Of a DNA stretch of 64,000 nt, positions 47,237-58,540 are shown piece by piece; position 1 is the first letter of the stretch, and each line of letters opens with the position of its first letter. The stretch is from Rhizobium oryzihabitans (GTDB lineage: Bacteria > Pseudomonadota > Alphaproteobacteria > Rhizobiales > Rhizobiaceae), in contig NZ_CP048632.1 in NCBI RefSeq assembly GCF_010669145.1, forward strand, positions 1,240,001 through 1,304,000. Direction: 5' to 3'. A model generated the notes under the pieces. That model was not told the DNA's origin, searched no databases, and saw only the letters and a program-made list of their open reading frames with translations. The translations under genes and the position numbers were made by a program.

Positions 47237-50200
47237 TCAGACGGCTTCGCGCAGCTGTTCGGCGGTTTGCAAATCCACGGACACCAGTTGCGAGACGCCC
47301 TGTTCGGCCATGGTTACGCCGAAGAGGCGGTTCATGCGCGCCATGGTGATGGGATTGTGGGTGATGATGACGAAGCGGGTTTCGGTGGAGGCCACCATTT
47401 CGTCCATCAGGTTGCAATAACGCTCGACATTGTGGTCGTCCAGCGGCGCGTCCACCTCGTCCAGCACGCAGATAGGTGCTGGATTGGTGAGGAAGACGGC
47501 AAAGATCAGCGCCATGGCCGTCAGCGCCTGTTCGCCGCCGGAAAGCAGCGTCATGGTCTGGGGTTTCTTGCCCGGCGGGCGGGCGAGAATTTCCAGCCCT
47601 GCCTCCAGTGGATCATCGGATTCGATGAGTTGCAATTCCGCCGTACCGCCACCGAAAAGATGGGTGAAAAGCCGCTGGAACTGCGAATTCACCACATCAA
47701 AGGCCGCAATCAGCCGTTCGCGGCCCTCGCGGTTGAGGTTCTGGATGCCGGCGCGCAGCTTGCGCACGGCGTCGATGATATCGTCGCGTTCCTTGATGAG
47801 GGCCGCGAGCTTGGCGGAAAGCTCGGCCTGCTCCTCTTCCGCACGCAGATTGACCGCGCCAAGCCTTTCGCGCTCGATCTTCAGCCGGTCGAGATCGCGC
47901 TCGACATCGCGAATATCGGGCTTCGGCTGGTCAGGGCCAAGACCGGTCAGGCGCAGCGCCATGTGCGGCTCGGTATTCAGCGTTTCGCGGATGCGATGTT
48001 CGGTTTCCTGCCGCTTCTCGCGGGCGGAGACCAGCCGCTCTTCGGAGCGTCCGCGTTTTTCGCGGGCCTCGGCCAGTTCGGAAAGCGCCGTCACGGCAAC
48101 CCGGTCGGCAGCGCGTTGCAGGTTTTCCGCCTCCGCCAGCCGGTCGGCGGCCTGACGGCGGGCGTCTTCGGTTTTCTGAAGCTCACTGAGGAGGTTGCGG
48201 CGTTTCTCGTCGAACTCCTCCGGCGCTATGTCCAGCTCGGCTATTTCCTCGCGCGCCTCTTCCTCGCGTTCACGCAGGGTGGCGATATGATCGGCGGCAC
48301 TTGCGGCGCGCGATGCCCAGGTGGAACGCTCCTGCGCAATCGCTTGCAGCCGGCGCTGGCGGCTTTCCGCCTCGCGGCTCACCCCTTCGTGGCGGGCACG
48401 CGCTTCCGCCAAGAGGCCACGATCGGTGGCGACCTCGAGCTGGCTTTCACGCAGGCGCAGATCAAGGGCGGAAAGATCCGGCGCGTCTTCCATTTCGATG
48501 CGGGCGTTTTCTTCCTGAACGACGATCTCGTCTATCTGCGCGCCGATCTGGTTCAGCGCTTCGGAAACGATATCGCGACGGCGCAGAAGATCACCCGAGG
48601 CGCGTTCGGCGGCGGTGAGCGCCTCTCGCGCTTCGGCAAGCTGGCGCGTCGCCAGCCGGCTTCTGTCGCGCACTTCCGATAGCCGCAATTCAGCGCTTCG
48701 GATATCCTCGGTTCTGATGGAGAGCTGCTCTTCGGCTTCCTCAAGACCGAAACGGGCCTCTTCAAGCTCCGTCTCTATTTCCGCAAGGCGGTTCTTTTGC
48801 GCCAGACGAAGGGCCGCCGCTCCCGGTGCGTCGGCGCTGGCGATGTGGCCGTCCCAGCGAAACAGCGCCCCTCGCGCGTCACCAACCTCTGGCCGGTTTT
48901 CAGCGATGGCATCAGGTGCAGGGCTTGCGCAATATCGGTTGCAATGCCGATCTGGGCGAGCGCGCGACGCAGGGGATCCGGTGCCTTCGCGTAGTCCAGA
49001 AGCGGTTTTACACCCTGCGGCAGAGCGGGATCGCCGGCACCGTCGCCATTGCCGGCCCAGTAGGCGGCAGCGGCGGGATCAAGCGAGCTCTCGAGATCGT
49101 CGCCAAGGGCGGCACCGAGCGCTGCCTCAAAACCGCGTTCCACCGTCATTTCTTCCGCAACCGGCGTGAAGCTGCCGGTGGCGGCAGCGCTGGAGGCGAG
49201 AATCTTGGTGATGGTGCGCGCTTCGGTTTCCAGCGCGTTCAGCCGGTTTCTCGCCGTTTCCAGCGGGCCGCGCGCCAGCGCTTCGGCGGAGCGCGCCGCG
49301 GCAACGGCGGCTTCGGCCTCTTCCGCCACGATCAACGCGTCTTCCACCGCGATCTCGGCAGCCTCCACCGCCTCGCGGCGCTCGGACGGATCGGGAAGGC
49401 CGGAGAGTTTTTCATCGACGGCACCGATCTCGGAGGACGCTTCCTGCGACTGGCGTTCCAACCGTAGTTTACGGTCGGAAAGCTCGCGGATCGCCTTTTC
49501 CAGCTGCTGGCGTCCCGCAGCGGCCTCGGCGCGCTCTGCGGTCAGTGCCGTGAAAACGGCTTCGCTTTCGGTCAGCTTGGCGGCGGCAGCCTCGAAGGCT
49601 TCGCGCATCTCTTCGGCATGGCGGCCGGAATCGGAGAGAATTTCGAGAAGTTCGGCCTCTTCTTCATCGAGCCGTGCGAGTATCTGGGCATTGTCCGAAA
49701 CCAGCCGTTCCTCGCGGACAATATCCTCGCCAAGCTGGGAGAGCCGGCGCGCCAGCTCATCGCGGCGGCGCAACAGGCGGTTTGCCTCGTCATCCAGCTG
49801 GGTGCGGGCGATCTGCAGGCGTTGCAGGGCGGCGGCCACACGCGCTTCATCCTCGCGCAGTTCCGGCAGTTTCAGGCTGGCGATGCCCTGCTGTTTTGCC
49901 GCTTCCATCTGCGCCTGCGCCTTTTCGGCAACGATGTTCGTGGCCTGATTGAGCGCGCTTTCCGCTTCGCCCTCCGCGTCCTTCGCCTCCACCCAGCGGA
50001 TATGCAGCAGGGTCGCCTCGCGGGAGCGAATATCCGCCGACAGCATCTTGAAACGATTGGCCTGTCGCGCCTGGCGTTTCAGGCTTTCGATCTGGCTTTC
50101 AAGCTGGGCGGTCACATCTTCCAGCCGCTCCAGATTGGCCTCGGCGGCGCGCAGGCGAAGCTCCGCCTCATGGCGGCGGGAATGCAGGCCGGAAATTCCG

Positions 50201-50703
50201 GCCGCCTCTTCCAGCAGCTGGCGGCGGGCCTGCGGCTTGGCGTTGATGAGTTCGCCAATACGCCCCTGCCCCACCATGGAGGGCGAACGCGCGCCGGTGG
50301 AGGCATCGGCAAACAGAAGCTGCACATCCTTGGCGCGCGCTTCCTTGCCATTGATGCGGTAGACCGAGCCGTTTTCGCGCTCGATGCGGCGTGTCACCTG
50401 AATTTCATCGGCATCGTTGAAGGCGGCGGGCGCGGTGCGGTCCGAATTGTCGAGATAAAGGCCGACTTCGGCGGTGTTTCTGGCCGGGCGATTGCCGGAA
50501 CCGGAGAAGATGACATCATCCATGCCGGATGCGCGCATGTTCTTGTAGGAGTTTTCGCCCATCACCCAGCGGAGCGCTTCCACCAGATTGGACTTGCCGC
50601 AGCCGTTCGGGCCGACGACACCGGTCAGGCCCGGCTCGATGATGAATTCCGAAGGTTCAACGAAGGATTTGAAACCGACGACGCGGAGCTTGTTGAACTT
50701 CAT
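47237..50703 (-). CDS. smc: Chromosome segregation protein SMC (frameshifted)
   Basis: Long coiled-coil ATPase that compacts and separates the chromosome with ScpA/ScpB. Walker [11 protein letters not shown] is at residues about 31-40, the two coiled coils flank a hinge around residue 510-630, and the C-terminus has the signature [13 protein letters not shown] and Walker [14 protein letters not shown]. Repaired length is 1155 residues, the usual rhizobial size. The frame is broken by one missing base in CCCC at 48868-48871 (plus strand), between VTREG and DGHIAS in the hinge region. Start at 50703 because the upstream extension runs into a terminator. Follows dsbA. Probably a consensus error. 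Confidence 0.9.
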
Positions 50704-50731
50704 GCCGCAACGCTCCGGACAGAAATACGGC

Positions 50732-50771
50732 AATAAAAAACGGGCGAACGGAAATATCCGCCGCCCGTTCC
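50732..50771 (-). terminator. Terminator between dsbA and smc
   Basis: On the minus strand AACGGGCG pairs with CGCCCGTT around GCGGATATTTCCGTT, followed by TTTTATT. It lies between the dsbA stop and the smc start, so smc probably needs its own promoter or read-through. Confidence 0.75.
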
Positions 50772-50787
50772 TTTAGGGGTTCGGCGA

Positions 50788-51468
50788 TCAGAGCAGCTTG
50801 TCGATGACAGCCGACATGGATTCAACCGACATGTCTCCTGCATATTTCTTGCCGTTGATGATGAAAGTCGGCGTGGAGTTGATGCCGAATTCCGTCGCAC
50901 CGCGTTGCATCGTTGCGTTCACATCATCCAGAAGTTTCTGGTTCGTCAAGCAGGCCTCGAAAGACTCCTGTGAGAAACCGGCCATTTTCGACAATTGCAG
51001 CAGGGCCGCACGGGCATCCTGTGCCACAGCCCAGCTCTGCTGCTGCTTGAACAGCATGGAAACGAACGGGAAATACTGTCCTTCCGGTGCGCAGCGCGCC
51101 AGCATGAAGGCCGCCGCCGCACGCGGATCGAACGGGAATTCGCGCAGCACGAAATAGACCTTGCCGGTATCGATGTACTTCTTCTTGATCTCGTCGAAGG
51201 TCTTGTTGTGGAAGTTTGCGCAATGCGGGCAGGTCATCGACATATATTCGACGATCTTGACGGGCGCATTCGCATCGCCGAGCGCCGCTTCCGGCAGCGG
51301 GCCGGGCTTCATCACCGCAGCCATATCCACGTCACCGGTGGATTCAGGCAGTTCCTGCGCCTCGGCAACACCGGGCGTGAAGGCAAACGGCAGGGCCGTG
51401 GCAATGGCAGCAAGAGCAACGCCGCCGAGCAGGCTGCGACGGGAAATGGTCAGTTCGGGAAAATGCAT
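50788..51468 (-). CDS. DsbA-family periplasmic thiol:disulfide protein
   Basis: A 226-residue exported thioredoxin-fold protein. The N-terminus TISRRSLLGGVALAAIATALP with AEAQE looks like a twin-arginine or Sec signal. The active site CPHC is at residues about 80-83 in EYMSMTCPHCANFHNKTF, and the cis-Pro loop is NSTPTFIINGKKY. The DsbA-type insertion helix is short, as in BdbD/Com1 types that work without DsbB. Follows the DUF721 gene and precedes smc, a common rhizobial arrangement. Confidence 0.88.
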   Translation of the reverse strand: MHFPELTISRRSLLGGVALAAIATALPFAFTPGVAEAQELPESTGDVDMAAVMKPGPLPEAALGDANAPVKIVEYMSMTCPHCANFHNKTFDEIKKKYIDTGKVYFVLREFPFDPRAAAAFMLARCAPEGQYFPFVSMLFKQQQSWAVAQDARAALLQLSKMAGFSQESFEACLTNQKLLDDVNATMQRGATEFGINSTPTFIINGKKYAGDMSVESMSAVIDKLL

Positions 51469-51596
51469 GAAAGCACCTGTTGGTAATAGACTCTATTGTC
51501 CGTTGATTCCGATATAGCGACGGCCTGTTCATCACAAGCGGCGTTTTGAACTCTTCTTGTCAAAGAATTGTGACCAGTCAAGGACGACGCAGTGCA

Positions 51597-52120
51597 TCAA
51601 ATTGTCCCGCCCCGCGGCTTCTTCTTCTGCATCACCGCCGTGCCGAGCCGTTCCACCGCCCTGCGCAGCGCCTCGCTCTCGATGCCGTCCATCATGTCGT
51701 TGAGGCGTTTGGCGGCGTCGCCGCGCAGCGGCTGGGGTTTTCGCCTTCGGGTAACGGCCTGGGAGACCGGTTTTTGCACGATCCTGATCTGGCGCACTGC
51801 CGGAAAGCCGAAAAACCCGTTGATGCGGGCAATGAACTCGCCCTGCGCATGGGTCAGAAACAGGGCTCGTGCGCCTTCGCAGGCAATCGTCAGCACACCC
51901 GGCTGGTAACCGCCGCGATCCGGCCCTCGTCGCGGCGCGGCCAGGTGATTTTCTCCGGCCGCGTGCAATCGGCAAAGTCATCGCCGGCGATCTCATCCCA
52001 CGAGCCGAGCAGCGCCGTGTTGATACCCGCCCGTTTCGACAGGACCGGATCCATGATGCCATTGGCGACTTCGGCGATCTGTACGACGCCCTTGCGGAAC
52101 GAATTTGCAGGTTTTTTCAT
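51597..52120 (-). CDS. DUF721 (DciA-like) family protein, frameshifted
   Basis: Starts MKKPANSFRKGVVQIAEVANGIMDPVLSKRAGINTALLGSWDEIAGDDFADCTRPEKITWPRR, then after the break continues VLTIACEGARALFLTHAQGEFIARINGFFGFPAVRQIRIVQKPV. W..IAG...A..T.P and the ARALFL..EFIARIN.FFG pattern mark DUF721, relatives of the helicase-loader-like DciA. A base is missing near 51920-51924; repaired length is about 174 residues. It lies between a membrane protein gene and dsbA on the same strand. Probably a consensus error. Confidence 0.72.
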
Positions 52121-52150
52121 GCTTTCCTCGACAGAGGCGAAAAACCGACC

Positions 52151-52615
52151 TCAAACGATCGCGCCATCGTCATCTCCTTCACCGCGCAGGAGCGCGCGGA
52201 ATCGCCGCCAGTCCCTGCGGGCGCCCAAGCTTATCATTCGCGCCACCAAACATCCAAAGAGGAAATAGGCCACCACCAAAATCTTCAGATGCGCCATGCC
52301 GGGTTTATCCGACATAAGGGCGATCACCAACATGCATGCCAAGACGACAAACATGTATATCCACAGGACGTGACAAAAAAGCGCCCAGAAACCGGATTCA
52401 AACATGCGAAAGCGCCGCGAGGGCTTCGAGCGCATTTTCTCCAGTTCGCCAGTTTCGCGGATCACGCGCGCCACGACAAAAGCCACGCTGTTTTCCAGCC
52501 CGAAATACATCCGGCCAAGATGGTTCAGCAGCCGCCCGATAATGTAGAGGGAAAGCAGAACTCCGATAACGGACAGGAGTGGCTGGGGTATCACATCGAG
52601 AAGCGCGTTCGGCAT
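52151..52615 (-). CDS. Membrane protein of unknown function
   Basis: A 154-residue inner-membrane protein with three or four helices (PLLSVIGVLLSLYIIGRLL, VLWIYMFVVLACMLVIALM, ILVVAYFLFGCLVARMI) and a basic cytosolic loop. AAAGGA precedes ATG 52615. Not recognised. It is divergent from mutY and heads the run to smc. Confidence 0.65.
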   Translation of the reverse strand: MPNALLDVIPQPLLSVIGVLLSLYIIGRLLNHLGRMYFGLENSVAFVVARVIRETGELEKMRSKPSRRFRMFESGFWALFCHVLWIYMFVVLACMLVIALMSDKPGMAHLKILVVAYFLFGCLVARMISLGARRDWRRFRALLRGEGDDDGAIV

Positions 52616-52739
52616 CGGTTTTCCTTTCTTCGAAATCAGACGACGGGTGTCGACGGCATTCATCACCGGACGCGATTTTCCACTTCGCCACGGTCGCGCC
52701 CTGTTGCAGATTGCCGCGCCGCGACTATGTTCAGCGGCA

Positions 52740-53846
52740 ATGAATACATATGCTCGCCAAGACCTATCACATCCAACGGCAGAACGACTTCTCGCATGGT
52801 ATGACCGCCACCATCGCGAGTTGCCGTGGCGTACGTCTCCGGCCATGGCGGCACAGGGAAAACGTGCCGATCCCTATCATGTCTGGCTTTCCGAAGTCAT
52901 GCTGCAGCAGACGACGGTGCAGGCGGTGAAGCCCTATTTCCTGAAGTTCCTTGCCGCCTGGCCAAGTGTCGGCGATCTGGCGGCGGCACCGGTCGAAGAT
53001 GTGATGGCCGCATGGGCGGGGCTTGGTTATTACGCCCGCGCCCGCAACCTTAAAAAATGCGCGGAAGCGGTGGCGAAAGAACATGGCGGCGTCTTTCCGG
53101 ATACCGAAGAGGGCCTGAAGAAACTGCCCGGCATCGGCGATTATACGTCGGCGGCGGTTGCGGCCATCGCATTCAACCGGCAGGCGGCGGTGATGGACGG
53201 CAATGTCGAGCGCGTCATCTCCCGCCTTTTTGCGATAGATGCGCCCCTGCCCGGCTCCAAACCCGCCATGAAGGCGAAGGTGGCGGAGCTCACCCCTTCC
53301 GACCGGCCCGGTGATTTTGCCCAGGCGATGATGGATCTGGGCGCCACGATCTGCACGCCGAAGCGGCCGGCCTGCGCCCTCTGTCCGTTCAATGGCAGCT
53401 GTCTTGCGCTTGCCCATGACGAGCCGGAGCGTTTTCCGGTCAAGGCCGCGAAAAAGGCAAAGCCGGTGCGGCTGGGAGCCGCCTTCGTGGCGGTGAATGC
53501 AAACGGCGAAATCCTGCTCAGGCGACGCATCGAAAGCGGCCTTCTCGGCGGCATGACCGAAGTGCCGACAACGGCATGGACCGCCCGCCTGGATGGCGGC
53601 ACGGACACGACCCACGCGCCCTTTGCTGCCACCTGGCAGGCGGCGGGCGTCATCGTGCATGTGTTTACCCATTTCGAGCTCAGGCTCACGGTCTATCGCG
53701 CGCAGGTGCCGGACTGTCTTGAAACCGGCCCAGATGACGGATGGTGGGAGCCGGTTACAAATCTTGACGCGCAAGCCTTGCCGACGGTGATGAAAAAAGT
53801 CATCGCCCAAGCTATTCCATCTGCCTATTCCATCCGCATTCGATGA
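52740..53846 (+). CDS. mutY: A/G-specific adenine glycosylase MutY
   Basis: A 368-residue base-excision repair enzyme removing adenine opposite 8-oxoG. The catalytic Glu (about 52) is in WLSEVMLQQTTV, the HhH in LPGIGDYTSAAVAAIAF, the catalytic Asp (about 153) in AVMDGNVERVISR and the [4Fe-4S] cysteines at about 205, 212, 215 and 221 in the C-x6-C-x2-C-x5-C spacing. The C-terminal Nudix-like domain that reads the 8-oxoG is present (HFELRLTVYRA). Start ATG 52740. Confidence 0.94.
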   Translation: MNTYARQDLSHPTAERLLAWYDRHHRELPWRTSPAMAAQGKRADPYHVWLSEVMLQQTTVQAVKPYFLKFLAAWPSVGDLAAAPVEDVMAAWAGLGYYARARNLKKCAEAVAKEHGGVFPDTEEGLKKLPGIGDYTSAAVAAIAFNRQAAVMDGNVERVISRLFAIDAPLPGSKPAMKAKVAELTPSDRPGDFAQAMMDLGATICTPKRPACALCPFNGSCLALAHDEPERFPVKAAKKAKPVRLGAAFVAVNANGEILLRRRIESGLLGGMTEVPTTAWTARLDGGTDTTHAPFAATWQAAGVIVHVFTHFELRLTVYRAQVPDCLETGPDDGWWEPVTNLDAQALPTVMKKVIAQAIPSAYSIRIR

Positions 53847-53861
53847 AAGCAGGAAGTTTCG

Positions 53862-54472
53862 ATGACCAAGATTGAGCATATCGTATTCGACATCGGCAAG
53901 GTACTGATCCATTACGATCCGCATATTCCCTATAGCCGCCTCATTCCCGATGCCGACGAGCGCAAATGGTTCTTCGAGAATGTCTGCACCCATGACTGGA
54001 ACCTCGAACAGGATCGCGGACGCGGCTGGGAAGACGCCGAGGCGCTGCTGATGGAACAGTTTCCCGAGCGGGAAGAGCATATCCGCGCCTTCCGCAAGTT
54101 CTGGCACGAGATGGTTTCGCATTCCTATGACGACAGCGTCGCGATCATGACTGGCTTGATCGACAAAGGCCACGACGTGACGATGCTGACCAATTTCGCC
54201 TCCGATACCTTCCGCGAGGCGCAGAAGATGTTCCCCTTCCTTACCCTGCCGCGCGGCGTGACGGTGTCTGGCGACGTGAAGCTGTTGAAGCCGGATGTGG
54301 CGATCTACGAGCTGCACGCCCGGGAATTCGGCCTTGACCCGCCGCCAGCATTTTCATCGACGATACGCTCGTCAATGTCGAAGGCGCCAAGGCCGCCGGC
54401 TGGCAGGCGGTGCACTTCACCGGCGCTGAAAAGCTGAAACAGGATCTGCGATCCTACGGTGTCGATGCTTGA
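53862..54472 (+). CDS. HAD-superfamily hydrolase (frameshifted near the C-terminus)
   Basis: HAD-like phosphatase: EHIVFDIGKVLIHYDP holds the nucleophile motif (here DIGKVL, a DxG-type), MLTNFASDTFREAQ is motif II and VTVSGDVKLLKPDVAIYELHAREFGL motif III. After that a base is missing (GCC GCC at 54342-54346), which hides the motif IV region FIDDTLVNVEGAKAAGW; the repaired frame ends at 54472 (203 residues). The first Asp of motif I lacks the usual second Asp. Follows mutY, 15 bases apart. Probably a consensus error. Confidence 0.78.
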
Positions 54473-54481
54473 GAATGAGAG

Positions 54482-54513
54482 AAAGGGCAGCTCCGGTGGA
54501 GTTGCCCTTTATC
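54482..54513 (+). terminator. Terminator after the mutY-HAD pair
   Basis: AAAGGGCA pairs with TGCCCTTT around GCTCCGGTGGAGT, followed by AT-rich sequence. Convergent degP could use it too. Confidence 0.7.
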
Positions 54514-54539
54514 GTCCGGTTCATTCCGGAATGCTGGCC

Positions 54540-56057
54540 TCAGCCATGTGCGAATGGCACGGCAAGATAGGTCTGCGCGTCTCCGCGTTGAACCAGTAGC
54601 AGAACGGATTTACGCCCCGCCTTTCCCGCCTGCGAAATCGCGGCCTTGGCGGCGCTTGCCGACTTCACCGCGGTCTGATTAACCGAGACGATCACATCCC
54701 CCACCTGCAGGCCGGCCTCGGCGGCAGGCTTCGACGGCGCGATGCTTTCAACCACAGTCCCGGTCTCGCCCTGTGGCAGGCTGAGAGCCTGACGAACGGC
54801 CGGCGTTATGTCCGCCAGACCAAGGCCAATCATCGGCAGGGATTGCGATGACGCGTCGCCCTGCTGCTGACCATTATCGGTGGAAGGCTGCCCGCCGCCC
54901 TGGGTGTCGTTTCCACCCACGGTAATCAGGAGATCCCTGTCCTCTCCCTGCCGCCAGACAGTGACATGTTCCTTCTGGCCGGGTGAGAGATCGGCGACCA
55001 TGCGCGACAGATCGCGTGGCGACTTGATCGCCTGTCCGCCGAGCGCGGTGATCACATCACCGGTCTTTATGCCGGCGCGGCCTGCCGGTGTATCGGCATC
55101 AACCTTGGCGACCAGCGCGCCTTCCGCTGCTGCCAGCCCGATCGCATTCGCCACATCCGGCGTCACCGGCTGGATCTGGACGCCGATGAAACCATGCTGG
55201 ATCGAACCGTCCTTCATGAGACGGACGACGACATTCTGCGCCTGATCGGAAGGAATGGCGAAACCGACACCGACACTGCCGCCATTTGGCGAGTAGATGG
55301 CGGTGTTGATGCCGACCACCTTACCCTCGACATCGACCAGCGGGCCGCCGGAATTGCCGTGATTGATCGGCGCGTCGATCTGGATGAAATCGTCATAGGG
55401 TCCGCTGTGCAGATCGCGGCCGCGGGCGGAGACGATGCCGGCCGTAACCGTGGTGCCGATGCCGAACGGATTGCCGATGGCAAGGATCTGATCGCCGGCC
55501 TTGAGCCTGTCGGAATCACCCCAGGAGATGACCGGCAGGGGCTTCGGCGCCGTGATCTTGACGACGGCCAGATCCGATTTCGGGTCGGCGCCGACAAGCG
55601 TGGCGGGAAGCTCGGTGCCGTCATCCAGCGTCACCTTGATGGCGGTGGCATTGTCGATGACGTGATTGTTGGTGACGATATAGCCGTCCGGCGAGATGAT
55701 GAAGCCCGAACCGAGCGCTTCCGCCTGCTGGGGCTGGCGTTGCTTGGGCTGTTGCTGCGGCATGGGAATACCCTGCTCGCCGAAGAACTGGCGGAACTGT
55801 TCCTCGAAGGGGGTGGTATCATCAGTCGCCTGCCCCTGCGTTTTCATTTCAGTGGTGATCGTCACCACCGCCGGCTTGTCGGAGGCGACGATCCCCGCGA
55901 AGGAACCGCCGGATGTTACCGGGCCGGGAACGGCCGATAATCCGGCCTGGGCGAAAGCGGGCGTGTTGTGCAGAAAAAGCGGCATTGCAAGCGGTGTGGC
56001 GACAAAGGCTGCGCCAAGCAAAGCTGCGATGCGATATCTGCGAAGAATAGTGGACAT
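54540..56057 (-). CDS. degP: Periplasmic serine protease DegP/HtrA
   Basis: A 505-residue protease-chaperone of the periplasm. A signal peptide ends near AFAQAG. Catalytic triad: His about 132 in VTNNHVIDN, Asp about 162 in KSDLAVVKI, Ser about 236 in NHGNSGGPLV. Two PDZ domains follow (VTPDVANAIGLAAAEGALVA; LADITPAVRQALSLPQGETGTVV). AAAGGAGAAA upstream of ATG 56057 supports the start. A Q/P-rich loop near residue 95-112 is unusually long. Confidence 0.93.
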   Translation of the reverse strand: MSTILRRYRIAALLGAAFVATPLAMPLFLHNTPAFAQAGLSAVPGPVTSGGSFAGIVASDKPAVVTITTEMKTQGQATDDTTPFEEQFRQFFGEQGIPMPQQQPKQRQPQQAEALGSGFIISPDGYIVTNNHVIDNATAIKVTLDDGTELPATLVGADPKSDLAVVKITAPKPLPVISWGDSDRLKAGDQILAIGNPFGIGTTVTAGIVSARGRDLHSGPYDDFIQIDAPINHGNSGGPLVDVEGKVVGINTAIYSPNGGSVGVGFAIPSDQAQNVVVRLMKDGSIQHGFIGVQIQPVTPDVANAIGLAAAEGALVAKVDADTPAGRAGIKTGDVITALGGQAIKSPRDLSRMVADLSPGQKEHVTVWRQGEDRDLLITVGGNDTQGGGQPSTDNGQQQGDASSQSLPMIGLGLADITPAVRQALSLPQGETGTVVESIAPSKPAAEAGLQVGDVIVSVNQTAVKSASAAKAAISQAGKAGRKSVLLLVQRGDAQTYLAVPFAHG

Positions 56058-56305
56058 GATGTTTCTCCTTTCAAGGACATCCTCAAGGCCTTGGCCCTCA
56101 GGGGAGCAGGCAGGCCCGCCTCCCCATGCATCCGGCCGGGCGCATGGTTTTTTGAGTTTCCGATCGTTTCTTTCGAAATCCGCGCAACCCCAAGGGGGTG
56201 ATAATCTGGAAGGCCGGAGGGCGGGTTCGTGCCCCGTCACCGCTCTCCGGCACGGTTTGTGGCAGTCTTTCCGGTCCTTGCCGCACAAGGGCGGGAAAGC
56301 CCCGG

Positions 56306-56782
56306 TCAGCTCATGCGGACGATGTTCCGGTCAAGTTGCCGGACTTCGCCCTGAAGGGTGGAAAATGCCTTCATGGGAATATGGCCATGATGCATGTCAG
56401 CCGTTTTCAGCGCCTGGGTGCGGATTGCGGACGATTGATTTTCGAGCCTGTTGAAAGCGCTTGCGCTCAGCCTGCCCTGCTGGCGTTCGAAGTCGATCCG
56501 GTGGTCGGCGACACGAAGCTCATGAAGTACACGGACCAGGTGCGGCCTCTGCCCGTAAGCGGCAGGGGCGGTATAGTTCATGGACATGTTGTTCATGAAC
56601 AGGTCGTCATCGTTATGGCGGAAGAAATGTCTCCCACCGCGGTCGAAATCATGAGAGCGATCGCTATGCATTCCACCCGAGCCGGAATGCTCGCCATGCG
56701 AATGTCCGGCCGCGAAAGCGCCGCCCGTGGCGGCCGCCAGAATGAAGGATGCTATTGTGACTTTCCTGAAAAGCGAGCGCAT
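56306..56782 (-). CDS. His-rich periplasmic protein
   Basis: A 158-residue exported protein. Signal peptide SLFRKVTIASFILAAATGGAFA. The mature part is rich in His, Asp, Ser and Gly (HSHGEHSGSGGMHSDRSHDF) followed by a helical region (LSASAFNRLENQSSAIRTQAL) that recalls Spy/CpxP chaperones, though no LTxxQ motif is obvious. Metal binding or envelope stress role is a guess. It lies upstream of degP on the same strand. Confidence 0.62.
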   Translation of the reverse strand: MRSLFRKVTIASFILAAATGGAFAAGHSHGEHSGSGGMHSDRSHDFDRGGRHFFRHNDDDLFMNNMSMNYTAPAAYGQRPHLVRVLHELRVADHRIDFERQQGRLSASAFNRLENQSSAIRTQALKTADMHHGHIPMKAFSTLQGEVRQLDRNIVRMS

Positions 56783-57336
56783 GGCACGCCTCCTTGTTCA
56801 TCGCAGGCAAAGGCCCGCGAATCCGGCTGTCTCGCATCGTCGCGTCGCGATTCTCTTCAACCGCCGGCGACACTCAGCCTGGAAGAATATGTACTCCCGG
56901 GCGTGTATAGCGTCACGTTAATCTTCCGTAACGCGCAGGACATCTATTGTTAAGGCTGGGGAACTTGTCTTTGCCGGGCGGGCCATCATGGCGGCTCATG
57001 AAAGCCTGCGGAAACCACAAAAGAAAATTGGCGCAGGCGGAAATGGCGGTCTCCGGCCTGCGCCAGTCCTGCCGCAAGCGGCATGGGACAGCAATGTTTT
57101 CGTGATCTGTCCGAACCGGATTTTCACAACCACTGCTTTGCATCAGACACTATGGCCGGTCTCTTGCGCGAAACTTGTCTAGCTAAAATTAAATGTTCGA
57201 ATATACCAACGCCCGACACCGAGGTGCCGGGCGTTGGTCGTTCTCCATCCGGGACTGAAGGTACTAAACCGGACGGAGACGTATCCTGACAAGGGCGGGC
57301 GGTGGATCGTCCGTCTTCAGCCTCCAAGGCTTTTGA
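56783..57336. other. Gap between the His-rich gene and ccrM
   Basis: Holds the ccrM terminator hairpin at 57205-57238 and the promoter region of the His-rich gene. Small open frames here are not supported. Confidence 0.5.
57205..57238 (-). terminator. Terminator after ccrM
   Basis: ACCAACGCCCG and CGGGCGTTGGT flank a short centre (CACCGAGGTG), 99 bases past the ccrM stop. On the minus strand TATATTCG follows. Confidence 0.6.
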
Positions 57337-58518
<1,182 letters not shown>

Positions 58519-58520
58519 TT

Positions 58521-58540
58521 ATGGTTACCGAAGATGGTTA
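58521..58540 (-). promoter_or_regulatory. Paired CtrA-like half-sites upstream of ccrM
   Basis: ATGGTTA on the plus strand at 58521-58527 and 58534-58540 (TAACCAT for ccrM), spaced 13 bases. TTAACCAT is the known 8-mer CtrA box of alphaproteobacteria, and CtrA control of ccrM is known in Caulobacter. The sites lie 24-43 bases from the start codon. Confidence 0.55.

Noticed and set aside
48775..48871. Programmed frameshift in smc
   Set aside because: No slippery heptamer with a following pseudoknot stands out, and the same kind of loss occurs in three unrelated neighbouring genes.
49618..50736. Plus-strand open frame of 372 codons
   Set aside because: Antisense to the SMC coiled-coil region.
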